Positions 1 to 8,243 of a stretch of DNA of 64,000 nucleotides are shown piece by piece; position 1 is the first letter of the stretch, and every line of letters starts with the position of its first letter. Under the pieces are notes generated by a model, which saw nothing but the letters and a program-made list of their open reading frames with translations, was not told where the DNA came from and ran no database searches. A program made the translations under genes and the position numbers. This DNA is from Microbacterium sp. Gd 4-13 (GTDB taxonomy: Bacteria; Actinomycetota; Actinomycetes; Actinomycetales; Microbacteriaceae): assembly GCF_003095395.1 (NCBI RefSeq), contig NZ_QEIJ01000007.1:62001-126000 (forward strand), read 5' to 3'.

Positions 1-464
1 AGGAAGACGACCTGCTCGACGAACTGGACGTGGTCGTCGCATCCGCCCATTCCCAGCTCCGCATGGAGAGCGGTCCGATGACCCGTCGCCTGGTCGGGGC
101 GGTCTCGAACCCGAGGGTCGACGTGCTCGGTCATGTCACCGGACGCCTCGTCGAGGGGGCGCGGGGAACGCGGCCCCCCTCGACGTTCGACCCGCGCGCC
201 GTCTTCGACGCGGCTGCGGCGCACGGGGTGGCGGTGGAGATCAACTCGCGGCCCGAGCGCCAGGACCCTCCCGACGAACTGATCGCGATCGCCCTCGACG
301 CGGGCTGCTTGTTCTCGATCGACTCCGACGCGCACGCACCTGGCCAGCTCTCCCTCATCGACTACGGCGCCGCGCGTGCGGAGCGGGCGGGTGTGCCCAC
401 TGATCGCGTCGTCACCACCTGGTCGCTCGAGCGCCTGCGGGAGTGGCTCGGCCGACGGCGGTGA
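1..464 (+). CDS. PHP-domain metal-dependent phosphoesterase, C-terminal part
   Basis: The gene enters from before the window, so its N-terminus is missing; the frame is open from base 3 to a TGA at 462-464. The visible part carries the late PHP motifs: ASAHS near base 40, then VDVLGHVTGR, EINSRP and a SIDSDAH segment, which supply metal ligands in the PHP barrel. The end matches the C-terminal PHP module of histidinol-phosphatase-like proteins and of family X DNA polymerases. PHP enzymes hydrolyse phosphoesters with a metal cluster. Which of the two protein types this is cannot be decided without the upstream sequence. Confidence 0.8.
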   Translation, partial: EDDLLDELDVVVASAHSQLRMESGPMTRRLVGAVSNPRVDVLGHVTGRLVEGARGTRPPSTFDPRAVFDAAAAHGVAVEINSRPERQDPPDELIAIALDAGCLFSIDSDAHAPGQLSLIDYGAARAERAGVPTDRVVTTWSLERLREWLGRRR

Positions 465-475
465 CCGCTCGCGGC

Positions 476-793
476 TCAGCCGGGCTGCGCGTTGGCGCGC
501 AGCACCTCGAGCCGCGCGCGATATTCGGTCTCATCGATGTCGCCCTTCGCGAACCGCTCGGCGAGAGTGCCTTCGGCCAGCTGGGCTGGACTGCGCCGGC
601 CCCCGGGCCCGAAGCCGTTGGCTGCGGCGGCGCGGCGCCACCGACGGCCGAACACGGCGAAGAGCACGCCGATCAGCACGATCCAGAACAGGGGGATCAG
701 CAGGAACCACCAGCCGAAGCCCGGGCCGCCCCACCCCCCGGGGTGATGGGCGGACAGGTGAGCGGCCGCCGCGGCGACCAGGGGTACGGACAT
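476..793 (-). CDS. Small membrane protein with C-terminal SHOCT domain
   Basis: A 105-residue protein starts at an ATG preceded by GAGAGGAA. It has a His/Gly/Trp-rich N-terminus, one hydrophobic helix (about residues 22-43), a short basic linker and a C-terminal SHOCT motif (AQLAEGTLAERFAKGDIDE, then EYRARLEVL). SHOCT modules are short oligomerisation segments found at the ends of many bacterial proteins. A single-pass membrane location is likely; the function is unknown. It converges with the PHP gene, with about 10 bases between the two stops. A longer reading frame upstream exists but lacks protein character. Confidence 0.7.
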   Translation of the reverse strand: MSVPLVAAAAAHLSAHHPGGWGGPGFGWWFLLIPLFWIVLIGVLFAVFGRRWRRAAAANGFGPGGRRSPAQLAEGTLAERFAKGDIDETEYRARLEVLRANAQPG

Positions 794-922
794 GGAGTTC
801 CTCTCCGTCGGGCCGCGGAAGATCGCGACCGGATGCGTCGAGTCCACTCCCATCGCGGTCGTCGCGAATCCACCCGGGGGAGGCACTTCGCCTGCATCCG
901 GCGGAGTACCGTCGGTCGGCGT

Positions 923-1585
923 CTACTGCCACCCGGGCGCGACGAGCCCGGACTCGTACGCCAGCACGACCAGCTGGGCGCGGTCGCGCGAGTGCGATTT
1001 CTGCAGGATGCGCGAGACGTGCGTCTTCGCCGTCAACGGAGACAGCACGAGCCGCTCGGCGATCTCGTCGTTGGTCAGACCTTGCGCGACCAGCCGCAGC
1101 ACCTCGCGCTCACGGTCGGTCAGCGCGGCCAGCAGTACAGGATCCGGACTCGCGCGCAGCCCGTCCGCGGCGCGCTCGAGCAGCCGCCGCGTCACGCCGG
1201 GCGAGAGCAGCGCGTCTCCGGCGACCGCGACCCGTACGGCGCGGATCAGATCGGCGGGTTCGGTGTCTTTGACGAGGAAGCCGCTCGCCCCGGCTCGGAT
1301 GGCCCGGCCGACGTACTCGTCGAGCTCGAAGGTCGTCACGATCACGACGCGCACGTGTTCCAGCGCGGGGTCGACCGCGATCTGCTCGGTCGTCCACAGC
1401 CCGTCTCCGTCGGGCATGCGGATGTCGATCAGCACGACGTCGACCGGTGTCGTGCGCAGCATCCGCAGCAGCTCTTCGCCCCCCGACGCTTCGACGACGA
1501 CGTCGATGTCGGGCTCGGAGTCGAGCAGCGCCCGGAACCCCGCGCGCACGAGCTGGTGGTCGTCGGCGAGCGCGACGCGGATCAC
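923..1585 (-). CDS. NarL/LuxR-family response regulator
   Basis: A 220-residue two-domain regulator. The receiver domain holds the acidic pair D9-D10, phospho-acceptor D54 (in LIDIRMPDG), the T/S switch near 84-85 and K106. A LuxR-type helix-turn-helix follows at about 150-210 (LTDREREVLRLVAQGLTNDE, then TAKTHVSRILQK). It is the last gene of a pair with the upstream histidine kinase: its ATG overlaps the kinase stop by four bases, so the two are translationally coupled. The kinase is the DesK/LiaS-like type. Its target may be the GTACTCCC-type palindrome upstream of the pair (inference). Confidence 0.93.
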   Translation of the reverse strand: MIRVALADDHQLVRAGFRALLDSEPDIDVVVEASGGEELLRMLRTTPVDVVLIDIRMPDGDGLWTTEQIAVDPALEHVRVVIVTTFELDEYVGRAIRAGASGFLVKDTEPADLIRAVRVAVAGDALLSPGVTRRLLERAADGLRASPDPVLLAALTDREREVLRLVAQGLTNDEIAERLVLSPLTAKTHVSRILQKSHSRDRAQLVVLAYESGLVAPGWQ

Positions 1586-2751
1586 GGGGCGCCGCGCCAG
1601 GGGAGCCGGGCGGCGATGACGGTGCCGTGACGCGAGTCGGACGAGATCACGAGCGTGCCGCCGGCGAGCTCGGCCCGTTCGCGCATGCCGCGGATGCCGC
1701 CTCCCGCGACGTGGTCGGGAACCATCCCGGTGCCGTCGTCGCCGACCGTGGCGACGAGATCGTCGGCGTCACGCGCGAGCGTCACCGTGGCGGTGGTCGC
1801 CCCCGAGTGCCGCACGACGTTCGTGAGTGCCTCCTGCACGATGCGGTAAGCCGTGGTCTGCACGACGCTCGGCGGGGTCTCTCCGCGCAGTTCGTCGTCG
1901 AGCCTGACCTCGAGTCCGAGTCCCGACCGGTCGCGGGCGAGAAGCGACAGGTCGGCGAGCTGGGGTTGTGGAGTCAGCGGCGCGCTGGTCGGGTGCCGTT
2001 CGTCACCGCGGAGGAACGACAGGACGCCGCGCACCTCGTCGAGACCCGTGGCACTGAGGGCGCGGATGCTTCTGAGCGCCTCGCGGGCGCGCTCGGGATC
2101 GCGGTCGAACAGATGCAGCCCCACGCCGGACTGCACCGAGATCTGGCTCAGCGAGTGGGCGAGCACGTCGTGGAGCTCGCGGGCGATGCGCGCGCGTTCG
2201 TCCTGTTCGGCGGTGCGGCGGCGTTCGTTCAGCTGCGCCCGGCGCTCGTCGACAGCCGCACGGCGCGCACGGAACCCCTCGCCGATGGCGAAGCAGACGC
2301 CGAGCCCGACCGTCACGACCGCGACGCGGAACGGATGCCACGACGTGTCTGCGCGCAGACCCGCGATCGCGATCGCGACCACCCAGCCCGCGCCGACGGC
2401 GCCGAGGGCCCAGAAGCGGGCGCCGCGCACGACGGCGCCGATGATCGCGAAGGCGAGGGCGAACATCGGAGGCCCCGCGTCGGGGCGGAGGAGGAGCCCG
2501 GCCACGGTGAGGGCGGTGACGGCGACCACCGTCGGACCGGGGAAGCGGCGGGCGCCGAGCAGGGCGAGCGCGGATGCGGCCGCGAGAGCGATCGCCAGCG
2601 CTGCGCTCGGACCCCACGAGCGCCCGGCGGCGGTGATCGCGATCGTTCCGGGCACCTGCAGCACGAAGGCGACGATGACGGGGAGGTACAGGGTGACCCC
2701 GGGCGGCGGGCGGAAGCGGGGCGCGCCGTCGTCCCAGGTGGTGCTCGGCAT
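1582..2751 (-). CDS. Sensor histidine kinase, HisKA_3 (DesK/LiaS-like)
   Basis: About 389 residues. The N-terminal half has four to six hydrophobic helices (about 20-155) with no sizeable extracellular sensor, as in intramembrane-sensing kinases. A basic linker leads to the HisKA_3 dimerisation box ERARIARELHDVLAHS with phospho-acceptor H194, then an HATPase domain with the N box (EALTNVVRHS) and G1 box (GDDGTGM). The start at 2751 is chosen because TAGCAT lies seven bases upstream of this ATG (leaderless) and the longer frame adds only low-complexity residues. It phosphorylates the overlapping NarL-type regulator downstream. Confidence 0.9.
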   Translation of the reverse strand: MPSTTWDDGAPRFRPPPGVTLYLPVIVAFVLQVPGTIAITAAGRSWGPSAALAIALAAASALALLGARRFPGPTVVAVTALTVAGLLLRPDAGPPMFALAFAIIGAVVRGARFWALGAVGAGWVVAIAIAGLRADTSWHPFRVAVVTVGLGVCFAIGEGFRARRAAVDERRAQLNERRRTAEQDERARIARELHDVLAHSLSQISVQSGVGLHLFDRDPERAREALRSIRALSATGLDEVRGVLSFLRGDERHPTSAPLTPQPQLADLSLLARDRSGLGLEVRLDDELRGETPPSVVQTTAYRIVQEALTNVVRHSGATTATVTLARDADDLVATVGDDGTGMVPDHVAGGGIRGMRERAELAGGTLVISSDSRHGTVIAARLPWRGAP

Positions 2752-2758
2752 GCGCTCG

Positions 2759-2764
2759 ATGCTA
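2759..2764 (-). promoter_or_regulatory. -10 box for the kinase-regulator operon
   Basis: TAGCAT on the minus strand followed by seven bases and the ATG at 2751, the leaderless arrangement seen repeatedly in this window. Confidence 0.55.
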
Positions 2765-2809
2765 CGCCGCGCCGGTGGGACGGGCGTCGGCCGCACGGAC
2801 CGGTGCGGT

Positions 2810-2827
2810 GTACTCCCGGGGGAGTAC
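2810..2827. promoter_or_regulatory. 18-bp palindrome GTACTCCC-GG-GGGAGTAC
   Basis: Perfect 8-bp arms around a 2-bp centre, about 46 bases upstream of the -10 box of the two-component operon. A closely similar site lies at 59231-59246. Dimeric NarL-type regulators bind such sites, so it is a candidate autoregulatory operator (inference). Confidence 0.55.
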
Positions 2828-2847
2828 TCGGATGCTTCGGTGGCTCG

Positions 2848-3777
2848 TCAGCGGGCGAGCGCGGCGATCGCGCGGCCCATCGGGCCGGTGAGGTTCCAGC
2901 GCTCGGCGAGCGCGTCCGCCGCATCCGTCCTCTCGGCGTCGAGCGGCACGATGGCCGTCGGTACCTCGGCGAGCGACAGGTCGCGAACGACCTCGACTAC
3001 CGTCGGCGCGACGGCGATGTAGTCGAGCGCGGCCAGGATCTTCGCCCGCTGACCGGCGGGCATGCCTTCGCCGGCGCGTGCCGCCGCGACGATGCCGCCG
3101 AGGTCGCCGTGGGCGGCCAAGAGCGACGCGGCCGACTTGTCTCCGATGCCCTTGACGCCGGGAAGGCCATCGGAGGAGTCGCCCCTCATCGACGCGAAGT
3201 CGGCGTACTGCCGCGCGTGCACCCCGTACTTGGCGAACACGACGTCGTCGGTGACGATCTCGAGGTTGCTCATGCCGCGCGCGGTGTAGACAATGCGCAC
3301 GGCGCGGTCGTCGTCGACGAGTTGGAACAGGTCGCGGTCGCCGGTGACGATATCGACGGGCATGTCGGCCGTCGTCGCGAGCGTGCCGATGACGTCGTCG
3401 GCTTCGTGCTCGGCCGCACCCACGATCGCGATGCCGAGGGCGTCGAGCGTCTCGCGGATGACCGGCACCTGCAGTTCGAGCGGATCGGGCACGACCTCGA
3501 CATCGGGCGCGTTCTCGACCGGCTCGGCGACACGGTGGGTCTTGTAGCTCGGGATCAGGTCGACCCGCCACTGCGGGCGCCAGTCGTCATCCCAGCACGC
3601 GACGATGTGGGTGGGTTCGTAGGTCGCGACGAGCTTCGCGATGATGTCGAGGAACCCGCGCACGGCGTTGACCGAGGTGCCGTCGGGCGCCTTGACGGTG
3701 TCGGGCACGCCGTAGAACGCACGGAAGTACAGCGACGCGCTGTCGAGCAGAAGCAACTTCTCGGGCCGTGGTGCCAT
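2848..3777 (-). CDS. Stand-alone 5'-3' exonuclease (FEN/PolA N-terminal type)
   Basis: 309 residues corresponding to the 5'-nuclease domain of DNA polymerase I without the polymerase part. Acidic metal-binding clusters are visible (LLLLDSASLYFRAF near the start; ACWDDDWRPQWR; EADDVIGTLA; TGDRDLFQLV; DSSDGLPGVKGIGDKSA). The last segment is the helix-hairpin-helix that grips DNA. Such enzymes remove 5' flaps and RNA primers during lagging-strand synthesis and repair. The ATG at 3777 follows TACGCT by six bases, so the transcript is probably leaderless. It is divergent from the gene at 3790. Confidence 0.93.
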   Translation of the reverse strand: MAPRPEKLLLLDSASLYFRAFYGVPDTVKAPDGTSVNAVRGFLDIIAKLVATYEPTHIVACWDDDWRPQWRVDLIPSYKTHRVAEPVENAPDVEVVPDPLELQVPVIRETLDALGIAIVGAAEHEADDVIGTLATTADMPVDIVTGDRDLFQLVDDDRAVRIVYTARGMSNLEIVTDDVVFAKYGVHARQYADFASMRGDSSDGLPGVKGIGDKSAASLLAAHGDLGGIVAAARAGEGMPAGQRAKILAALDYIAVAPTVVEVVRDLSLAEVPTAIVPLDAERTDAADALAERWNLTGPMGRAIAALAR

Positions 3778-3783
3778 GTGCTC

Positions 3784-3789
3784 AGCGTA
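3784..3789 (-). promoter_or_regulatory. -10 box for the 5'-3' exonuclease
   Basis: TACGCT on the minus strand, six bases before the ATG at 3777; predicted leaderless start. Confidence 0.6.
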
Positions 3790-4392
3790 GTGACGTCGCC
3801 CTCTGCCGCTCGCGTCCTCCGATCCCCACCGGGTCGCTATGCTCTGACCCGTGTCGCACGTGCTGACCCGCTGGCGGTACTCGGCACGCGATGGGCGGAA
3901 AGCGAATGCTGGGACCTGAAGTGGCGCGGGTTCTTCCGCTTACGCCCTGAGCTGGTCGCCCGTGCGCCTCTGAGGTTTCTCGACTGGACGATCGACGGCC
4001 AGCCGCTCCGCGACAGGCTCGCGTTTGCGAACGGACGAGTGTGCGAGAACGTCACGTTCCTGACGGAAGGCTCTTACGGCGATCCATTTGCCATCGAGAG
4101 TCTTCGCGCGCTCCTCGGGGAGAACACGTCCGGCATGGATCCGTGGGTCCAGTACGACGACGGCCGTGCCGGTGTGTGCTGTTCTGCCTCGGGTGCGGGG
4201 GGGCTGGATTGTGGCGCCGTCAGCACGGACGTGCAGGTGATGGAGACGACGGTGGAATGGCGCAACGTCACGTACCAGGACGGCCTGACGGGCGAGGTCG
4301 GGGGGCCGGATGCCCCTGCGTTCACTCTGCGGTTCGATCGCACGCAATACGAGACGACGGTGCGCGCCCTCCTGGAGGAGTGGAGTACCTAG
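3790..4392 (+). CDS. Conserved hypothetical protein; start may be frameshifted
   Basis: The frame ending at 4392 has convincing protein character from about base 3892 on (WAESECWDLKWRGFF, LDWTIDGQPLRDRL, GGLDCGAVS, VEWRNVTYQDG). The pattern resembles an actinobacterial hypothetical family with a conserved DLGCGA segment followed by a V-x-W-R-D stretch; the function is unknown. In this frame the only usual start codon nearby is GTG 3790, which sits on top of the divergent promoter. By contrast a clean leaderless promoter (TATGCT 3838-3843, seven bases, GTG 3851) opens a different frame that stops after 22 codons. A one-base shift between about 3855 and 3900 would join the two. The start is therefore unsettled. 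Confidence 0.6.
   Translation: MTSPSAARVLRSPPGRYALTRVARADPLAVLGTRWAESECWDLKWRGFFRLRPELVARAPLRFLDWTIDGQPLRDRLAFANGRVCENVTFLTEGSYGDPFAIESLRALLGENTSGMDPWVQYDDGRAGVCCSASGAGGLDCGAVSTDVQVMETTVEWRNVTYQDGLTGEVGGPDAPAFTLRFDRTQYETTVRALLEEWST
3838..3843 (+). promoter_or_regulatory. -10 box pointing at GTG 3851
   Basis: TATGCT, seven bases, then GTG. The GTG is in a different frame from the conserved protein that follows. Confidence 0.45.
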
Positions 4393-4475
4393 AACGTCGC
4401 GGCGACGTCCGCCCGGAAGTACAGCGACGCGTCGAGAGCGAGCGGCGACGCTCGGTGTCGTTGGGGGCAGGTTGT

Positions 4476-4548
4476 GGGCGTAGGAGACGGCGCCGGCGTA
4501 GGACGTCTTGCGGCGATGTGTCCTACGCCGGCGCCATGTCCTACGCCC
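4476..4548. repeat. 73-nt hairpin element, copy 1
   Basis: Two 29-nt arms (4476-4504 and 4520-4548) are inverted copies matching at 27 of 29 positions, separated by a 15-nt loop. Each arm holds two GTCCTAC/GTAGGAC words around a GGCGCC core. It lies between convergent genes and could also work as a terminator. A second copy with the same 29-15-29 geometry is at 13827-13899. Confidence 0.8.
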
Positions 4549-4565
4549 GACACGGATGATGCGGA

Positions 4566-5351
4566 TCAGCAGCCGGGGCCGGAGGGGTTCTCGGCGCAGG
4601 TCTTGTCGACAAGCGCCGTGCGCGCTTCGAAGATCTCGACGCGCTGACCGGGTCCGGCCGCGGTGACGACCCCGATCACCGGGCGCCAGCCGGTGCCGAA
4701 GTCGACGGCGGCGACGTACTCGACCGACACGACGGCGTTGTAGACACCGCGGGAACCGTAGGCGTGGCTCGTCGGGGTGGCCGTGAACTGCGGTTGACCC
4801 AGCGCGGTCCAGGCGGTGCCGCCGGATGCAGACCGAGCGGACGAGCCGTCGCCGTAGGAGAAGACATAGGCCGACGGGGTGAAGCGCACCGTCACCGGCC
4901 TGTCGAAGAGCGTGCCGGTGAGAGTCTGCGTCGACGCGGAGGCGACGAAGTTGGTCGGCATGCCGACGATGCCGACACCGCCGGGTTCGGCCTCGAACGA
5001 CGGAGTCGCGGGCGCGAACGACGCGAGGTCGGATGCCGTCACGTCGGGCAGCGAGACCACCCCGAAACCGCGGCCCCGGCACAAGACGTCGGCCGGCCCG
5101 CAGTCCTGCGGCGCGATGGCTTGCGAACCGTCGTCGGGGGAGGAGCCGGCGCTCGGAGGCGCACTACCGCCGGCGGACGCGTTCGAGCCGCCGGAACCGA
5201 CCGTGCCCCCGACGGTGACCTGCGAACCGTCCGTGGAGGCATGGCAGGTGGTGCCCCATGTGCCGACGTCATTGCATTGTTTGCCGGCGATGGGCAATGT
5301 GGTCAGACCTGCCAGAAGAGCGACAGTGACAAGCACGCGGACTAATCGCAT
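4566..5351 (-). CDS. Exported protein with PKD-like region
   Basis: 261 residues with a clear signal peptide (MRLVRVLVTVALLAGLTTLP), then a Gly/Ser-rich low-complexity stretch (about 45-80) and a C-terminal beta-rich region around YVFSYGDGSSA and the SHAYGSRGVYNAVVSVEY segment. That pairing is typical of PKD/immunoglobulin-like folds. Four pairs' worth of Cys in the mature part suggest disulfides. Its start overlaps the end of the upstream lipoprotein gene by ten bases, so the two are probably one operon acting outside the membrane. The exact role is not known. Confidence 0.75.
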   Translation of the reverse strand: MRLVRVLVTVALLAGLTTLPIAGKQCNDVGTWGTTCHASTDGSQVTVGGTVGSGGSNASAGGSAPPSAGSSPDDGSQAIAPQDCGPADVLCRGRGFGVVSLPDVTASDLASFAPATPSFEAEPGGVGIVGMPTNFVASASTQTLTGTLFDRPVTVRFTPSAYVFSYGDGSSARSASGGTAWTALGQPQFTATPTSHAYGSRGVYNAVVSVEYVAAVDFGTGWRPVIGVVTAAGPGQRVEIFEARTALVDKTCAENPSGPGC

Positions 5352-5875
5352 ACTGGTTCCCCGCTGCGTCCAGAAACTGAACTGACTTGCAAGCTTCCCG
5401 CTGCAGTTCGCGGGCCTTCCACTGTCACCCGCAGGCTCTGAACGGGAACACGGTCAGGATCGACGATCGATTCCCCGCTGAGTTCAGTCAACTCGACTGT
5501 CGAGACGTCAAGGCACACGGAGAAGTGGATGATGCCGTTCTCCAGGTCAGCCGACTCGCGTTGCAGATCGGTAATCGTTGATTCGCCCGACTTTGCTACT
5601 TGATCGGCGTGATATGTGGAGAGCCCTCTACGGTCGCTGGTGTTGAGCTCGCCGGTGGTGAGGGCGAAGACGGGCTCGAACGTCTCGGGGTCGCTCAGGT
5701 CGACCTGGTTGAGCGCGTCGACGTAGGCGCGGTAGGTCTGCTCCGCTGCGGCGAACGCCTCTTCTTCGGTGGCGAAAGCGGGGGTGGTCTCTTCCGGTTC
5801 GGGGGTGACGGAGCATCCGCCCATCACAAGGACCATCGTGGCGAGGGCGGCGGAGGCGACGTGGCGAGCGTTCAC
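5342..5875 (-). CDS. Putative lipoprotein
   Basis: 177 residues starting at GTG 5875. The N-terminus is a lipoprotein signal with a VMGGC lipobox, followed by an acidic linker and a domain of about 140 residues with an NTF2-like pattern (AFAAAEQTYRAYVDALN, then alternating strands). It should be anchored to the outer face of the membrane by a lipidated Cys. TACCCT lies six bases before the GTG, indicating a leaderless transcript. It is the first gene of a two-gene unit with the PKD-like exported protein. Function unknown. Confidence 0.75.
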   Translation of the reverse strand: MNARHVASAALATMVLVMGGCSVTPEPEETTPAFATEEEAFAAAEQTYRAYVDALNQVDLSDPETFEPVFALTTGELNTSDRRGLSTYHADQVAKSGESTITDLQRESADLENGIIHFSVCLDVSTVELTELSGESIVDPDRVPVQSLRVTVEGPRTAAGSLQVSSVSGRSGEPVCD

Positions 5876-5881
5876 CCGATC

Positions 5882-5887
5882 AGGGTA
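5882..5887 (-). promoter_or_regulatory. -10 box for the lipoprotein operon
   Basis: TACCCT on the minus strand, six bases before GTG 5875; leaderless arrangement. Confidence 0.6.
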
Positions 5888-5968
5888 TGAGGTGGGCGCA
5901 GACCCCGCCGGGGTTCTCCACAACGCCGCTGTAACAAGCGGTTCACACGGATGGGCGAGGATGTCGGC

Positions 5969-6559
5969 ATGACACTTGCGACCGGCTTCTCCGTCTCCCT
6001 TCCCGAATGGCTGCGGGGCGAGCTCGATCAGCTGCCCGACGCGCTCGAAACCGCAGAGGAGCGGATGGACCTCGTGAACGCGCTCGCCGACCGCAACTGG
6101 CGCGAGGGCAATGGTGGACCGTTCGCGGCGATCGTCGTGGAGGCTGCCACAGGTCGCCTTGTCTCGGCGGGCGTCAACGTGGTGCTGAGCTCGGGTCTCA
6201 GCTCGCAGCACGCAGAGGTCACCGCCCTCGGGCTCGCCCAGACCGCGCTCGGCCGGTGGGACCTGGGTGCCGACGGTGCCGACCTCGAGCTCGTCGTCAA
6301 CTGGCGTCCGTGCGTCATGTGCTACGGCTCGACCATGTGGAGCGGCGCGCGCTCGCTCGTGATCGCCGGTGATGGTCCGGAGCTCGAGGAGCTGAGCGGG
6401 TTCGACGAGGGGCCGATGGTCTCCGACTGGGCGGAGCAGTTCGAAGCGCGCGGAATCCGCGTGCGCATCGGGGTGCGAAACGCCGAGGCGATCGAGGTCT
6501 TCCGGGCCTACGGCGCGTCGGACGCCACCGTCTACAACGCGCGCGGCGCCGTCGACTGA
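5969..6559 (+). CDS. Nucleoside/cytidine deaminase-family protein
   Basis: 196 residues. The zinc site of the cytidine deaminase superfamily is visible: an HAE motif (SSQHAEVTA) supplies the His ligand and the proton-shuttling Glu, and PCVMC supplies the two Cys ligands. The longer CDA/TadA-like layout (a region of about 60 residues before HAE, NWRPCVMCYGSTMWSGA) fits guanine deaminase or broad nucleoside deaminases better than TadA proper. The ATG at 5969 is preferred; an in-frame ATG at 5951 is possible. It converges with the membrane protein downstream. Substrate not predictable from sequence. Confidence 0.8.
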   Translation: MTLATGFSVSLPEWLRGELDQLPDALETAEERMDLVNALADRNWREGNGGPFAAIVVEAATGRLVSAGVNVVLSSGLSSQHAEVTALGLAQTALGRWDLGADGADLELVVNWRPCVMCYGSTMWSGARSLVIAGDGPELEELSGFDEGPMVSDWAEQFEARGIRVRIGVRNAEAIEVFRAYGASDATVYNARGAVD

Positions 6560-6590
6560 CGGGCGTCGCCGACGGGTCGTGCGCGGCGCG

Positions 6591-7682
6591 TCAGAGCGCG
6601 GCCGCTCCCCAGAACACGGTCTGACCCGAGTCGAGGTCGAGCACGTAGAAACCCGAGCCGACGGCATCGGGTGCGAGGTCGTACACCTCGTAGAACGTGA
6701 CCGTCTCGCCCGGCTCGACCACCTCGACGTCCCACGCGCTGGGATAGGTCTCGATGTCGGAGAGGTAGGTCAGCTCTGCCTCGCCCCCGTCGGCCGTGAG
6801 GAAGCGGGTGTACGGCAGGTAGGCGTAGTCGACCGCCAGATCGATGGTCTCGTCGGTGACGTTCGTCAGCTGCACGGGCACGCCGACATAGGCGCCGAAT
6901 GCGGGCTCGAGGTCTCCGGTTGCCGCGGCGGCGGCCGTCAGGTCTTCGAAGGGGAGAACGGTCAGCGCCCACACGTCTTGCGAGACGTTGTCATCGGTGA
7001 TCGTGATGGTGGAGCCCGGAACGAGCGGGGCGGAGATCGTGTTGCCGTCGGCGCCGAAGTCGGGGGTACCGAGCATCGGATAGGAGTAGTAGTCGTCGTC
7101 GGGCGCGGGGGAGTACTCCGACCCCGAACTCGATCCCGACGAGACGGCCGAGCCGAACGCGCCGATGGTGAACAGCACCACGGCCCAGACGATCGACAGA
7201 AGGAATCCCGCACCGGTGATGATGAGTGCGGCGATCGACATCCCCTTGCCGGGGGTCTTCTTCACCAGGGCGATGATGGCGAGGATGATCGCGGTCGCGA
7301 ACAGAGCCCAGGCGAGCGCCGAACCGACGAACGGGATGAAGGAGATCAGCACCCCGAGCACCGACGCGACGAGGGCGAGCACCGCGAGCACCGACGAGCC
7401 ACTCTGCGGCGCACCGGCATTCCACGGTGCGCCGGGAGCCGGGCCGCCCATGGGCGGACCCCACGTCGGCGGGGCACCCGGGTAATCCTGACGCGGTGCA
7501 CCGTAGGCCGCAGGGCCGCCGGGCGCGGCATAGGGCGGAAGGGGCGCGGGGTGGACAGGCGGCGTCGGAGCACCCTGGGGCTGCGGGGGCGGTGGCGCGG
7601 ACTGCGGGCCGGCGGCGTAGGGCGGCAGGGGAGGCGACGCGGCGGCTCGCTCGTTCTCGTTCGGGCGGGTGCCGTCGGTCAT
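6591..7682 (-). CDS. Pro-rich N-terminus membrane protein (DUF4190/DUF4352-like)
   Basis: 363 residues. The first 95 are Pro/Ala/Gly-rich with repeated PPYAA and GAP units. Two or three hydrophobic helices follow (about 97-175: SSVLAVLALVASVLGVLISF; WALFATAIILAIIALV; ALIITGAGFLLSIVWAVVL). A Ser/acidic linker leads to a C-terminal extracytoplasmic beta domain of about 150 residues resembling the DUF4352/telomeric-repeat-type fold. The start is the ATG at 7682; the longer open frame upstream is only an antisense shadow. Probably a cell-surface sensor or scaffold, but the role is unknown. Confidence 0.75.
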   Translation of the reverse strand: MTDGTRPNENERAAASPPLPPYAAGPQSAPPPPQPQGAPTPPVHPAPLPPYAAPGGPAAYGAPRQDYPGAPPTWGPPMGGPAPGAPWNAGAPQSGSSVLAVLALVASVLGVLISFIPFVGSALAWALFATAIILAIIALVKKTPGKGMSIAALIITGAGFLLSIVWAVVLFTIGAFGSAVSSGSSSGSEYSPAPDDDYYSYPMLGTPDFGADGNTISAPLVPGSTITITDDNVSQDVWALTVLPFEDLTAAAAATGDLEPAFGAYVGVPVQLTNVTDETIDLAVDYAYLPYTRFLTADGGEAELTYLSDIETYPSAWDVEVVEPGETVTFYEVYDLAPDAVGSGFYVLDLDSGQTVFWGAAAL

Positions 7683-7757
7683 GGCTGCTCCTGTTCGGTG
7701 GTCCGCCCATGCTACGGAAGATCGCCGACACGTCGGAGGCCCTTGCGGGCGCGGCGG

Positions 7758-7763
7758 TACAGT
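7758..7763 (+). promoter_or_regulatory. -10 box for the YchJ-like gene
   Basis: TACAGT, seven bases, then GTG 7771; supports the shorter of two possible starts. Confidence 0.55.
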
Positions 7764-7770
7764 GACGAAC

Positions 7771-8193
7771 GTGTCTTTCGGAGCCGCGTCGTCGCGAAGG
7801 GGATTCCCCCGGTTCGCGGCCGGCGACCCGTGCCCGTGCGGAGCCGGACGATACGACGGATGCTGCGGCCCGATCCTCGGCGGTGAACCCGCGCCCACCG
7901 CGGAGAAGCTGATGCGCTCGCGGTACACGGCGTTCGTCGCCGGTGACGCGGAGCATCTGCGGCGCACCTGGCACCCGCGCACCCGTCCCGCCGATGTCGA
8001 GCCGGATCCCGCGACGGCATGGACCGGGCTCGAGGTGCTCGCCACAGAGGCCGGCGCACCGGCCGACCTCGAGGGGACGGTGGAGTTCCGCGCCCGCTGG
8101 AGCGAGAGGGGAGTGCGCGGCGGCCTGCACGAGCGCAGCCGCTTCGCGCGCCGAGGCGGGCGATGGGTGTACGTCGACGGCGAGATCCTCTGA
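7771..8193 (+). CDS. YchJ/UPF0225-family protein with SEC-C-like motif
   Basis: About 140 residues. The N-terminal CPCGAGRYDGCCGP segment is the zinc-binding SEC-C-like motif of YchJ proteins, followed by the conserved LMRSRYTAFVAGDAEHLRRTWHP and a C-terminal NTF2-like sheet (GTVEFRARW, FARRGGRWVYVDG). The family is widespread and its biochemical role is unsettled. GTG 7771 is preferred because TACAGT sits seven bases upstream; GTG 7762 in the same frame is an alternative. The FAD enzyme downstream starts 50 bases later. Confidence 0.82.
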   Translation: MSFGAASSRRGFPRFAAGDPCPCGAGRYDGCCGPILGGEPAPTAEKLMRSRYTAFVAGDAEHLRRTWHPRTRPADVEPDPATAWTGLEVLATEAGAPADLEGTVEFRARWSERGVRGGLHERSRFARRGGRWVYVDGEIL

Positions 8194-8243
8194 CTCGACC
8201 CGTCACGCGGAATACCGGCGCGCCGTGCGTGGTTCTGGAGGCC

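Noticed and set aside
1447..4392. A 981-codon open frame on the plus strand across the regulator, kinase and exonuclease genes
   Set aside because: It is antisense to three clear genes and has no domain; long open frames on the opposite strand are normal in GC-rich DNA. Only its last part (3790-4392) is a real protein.
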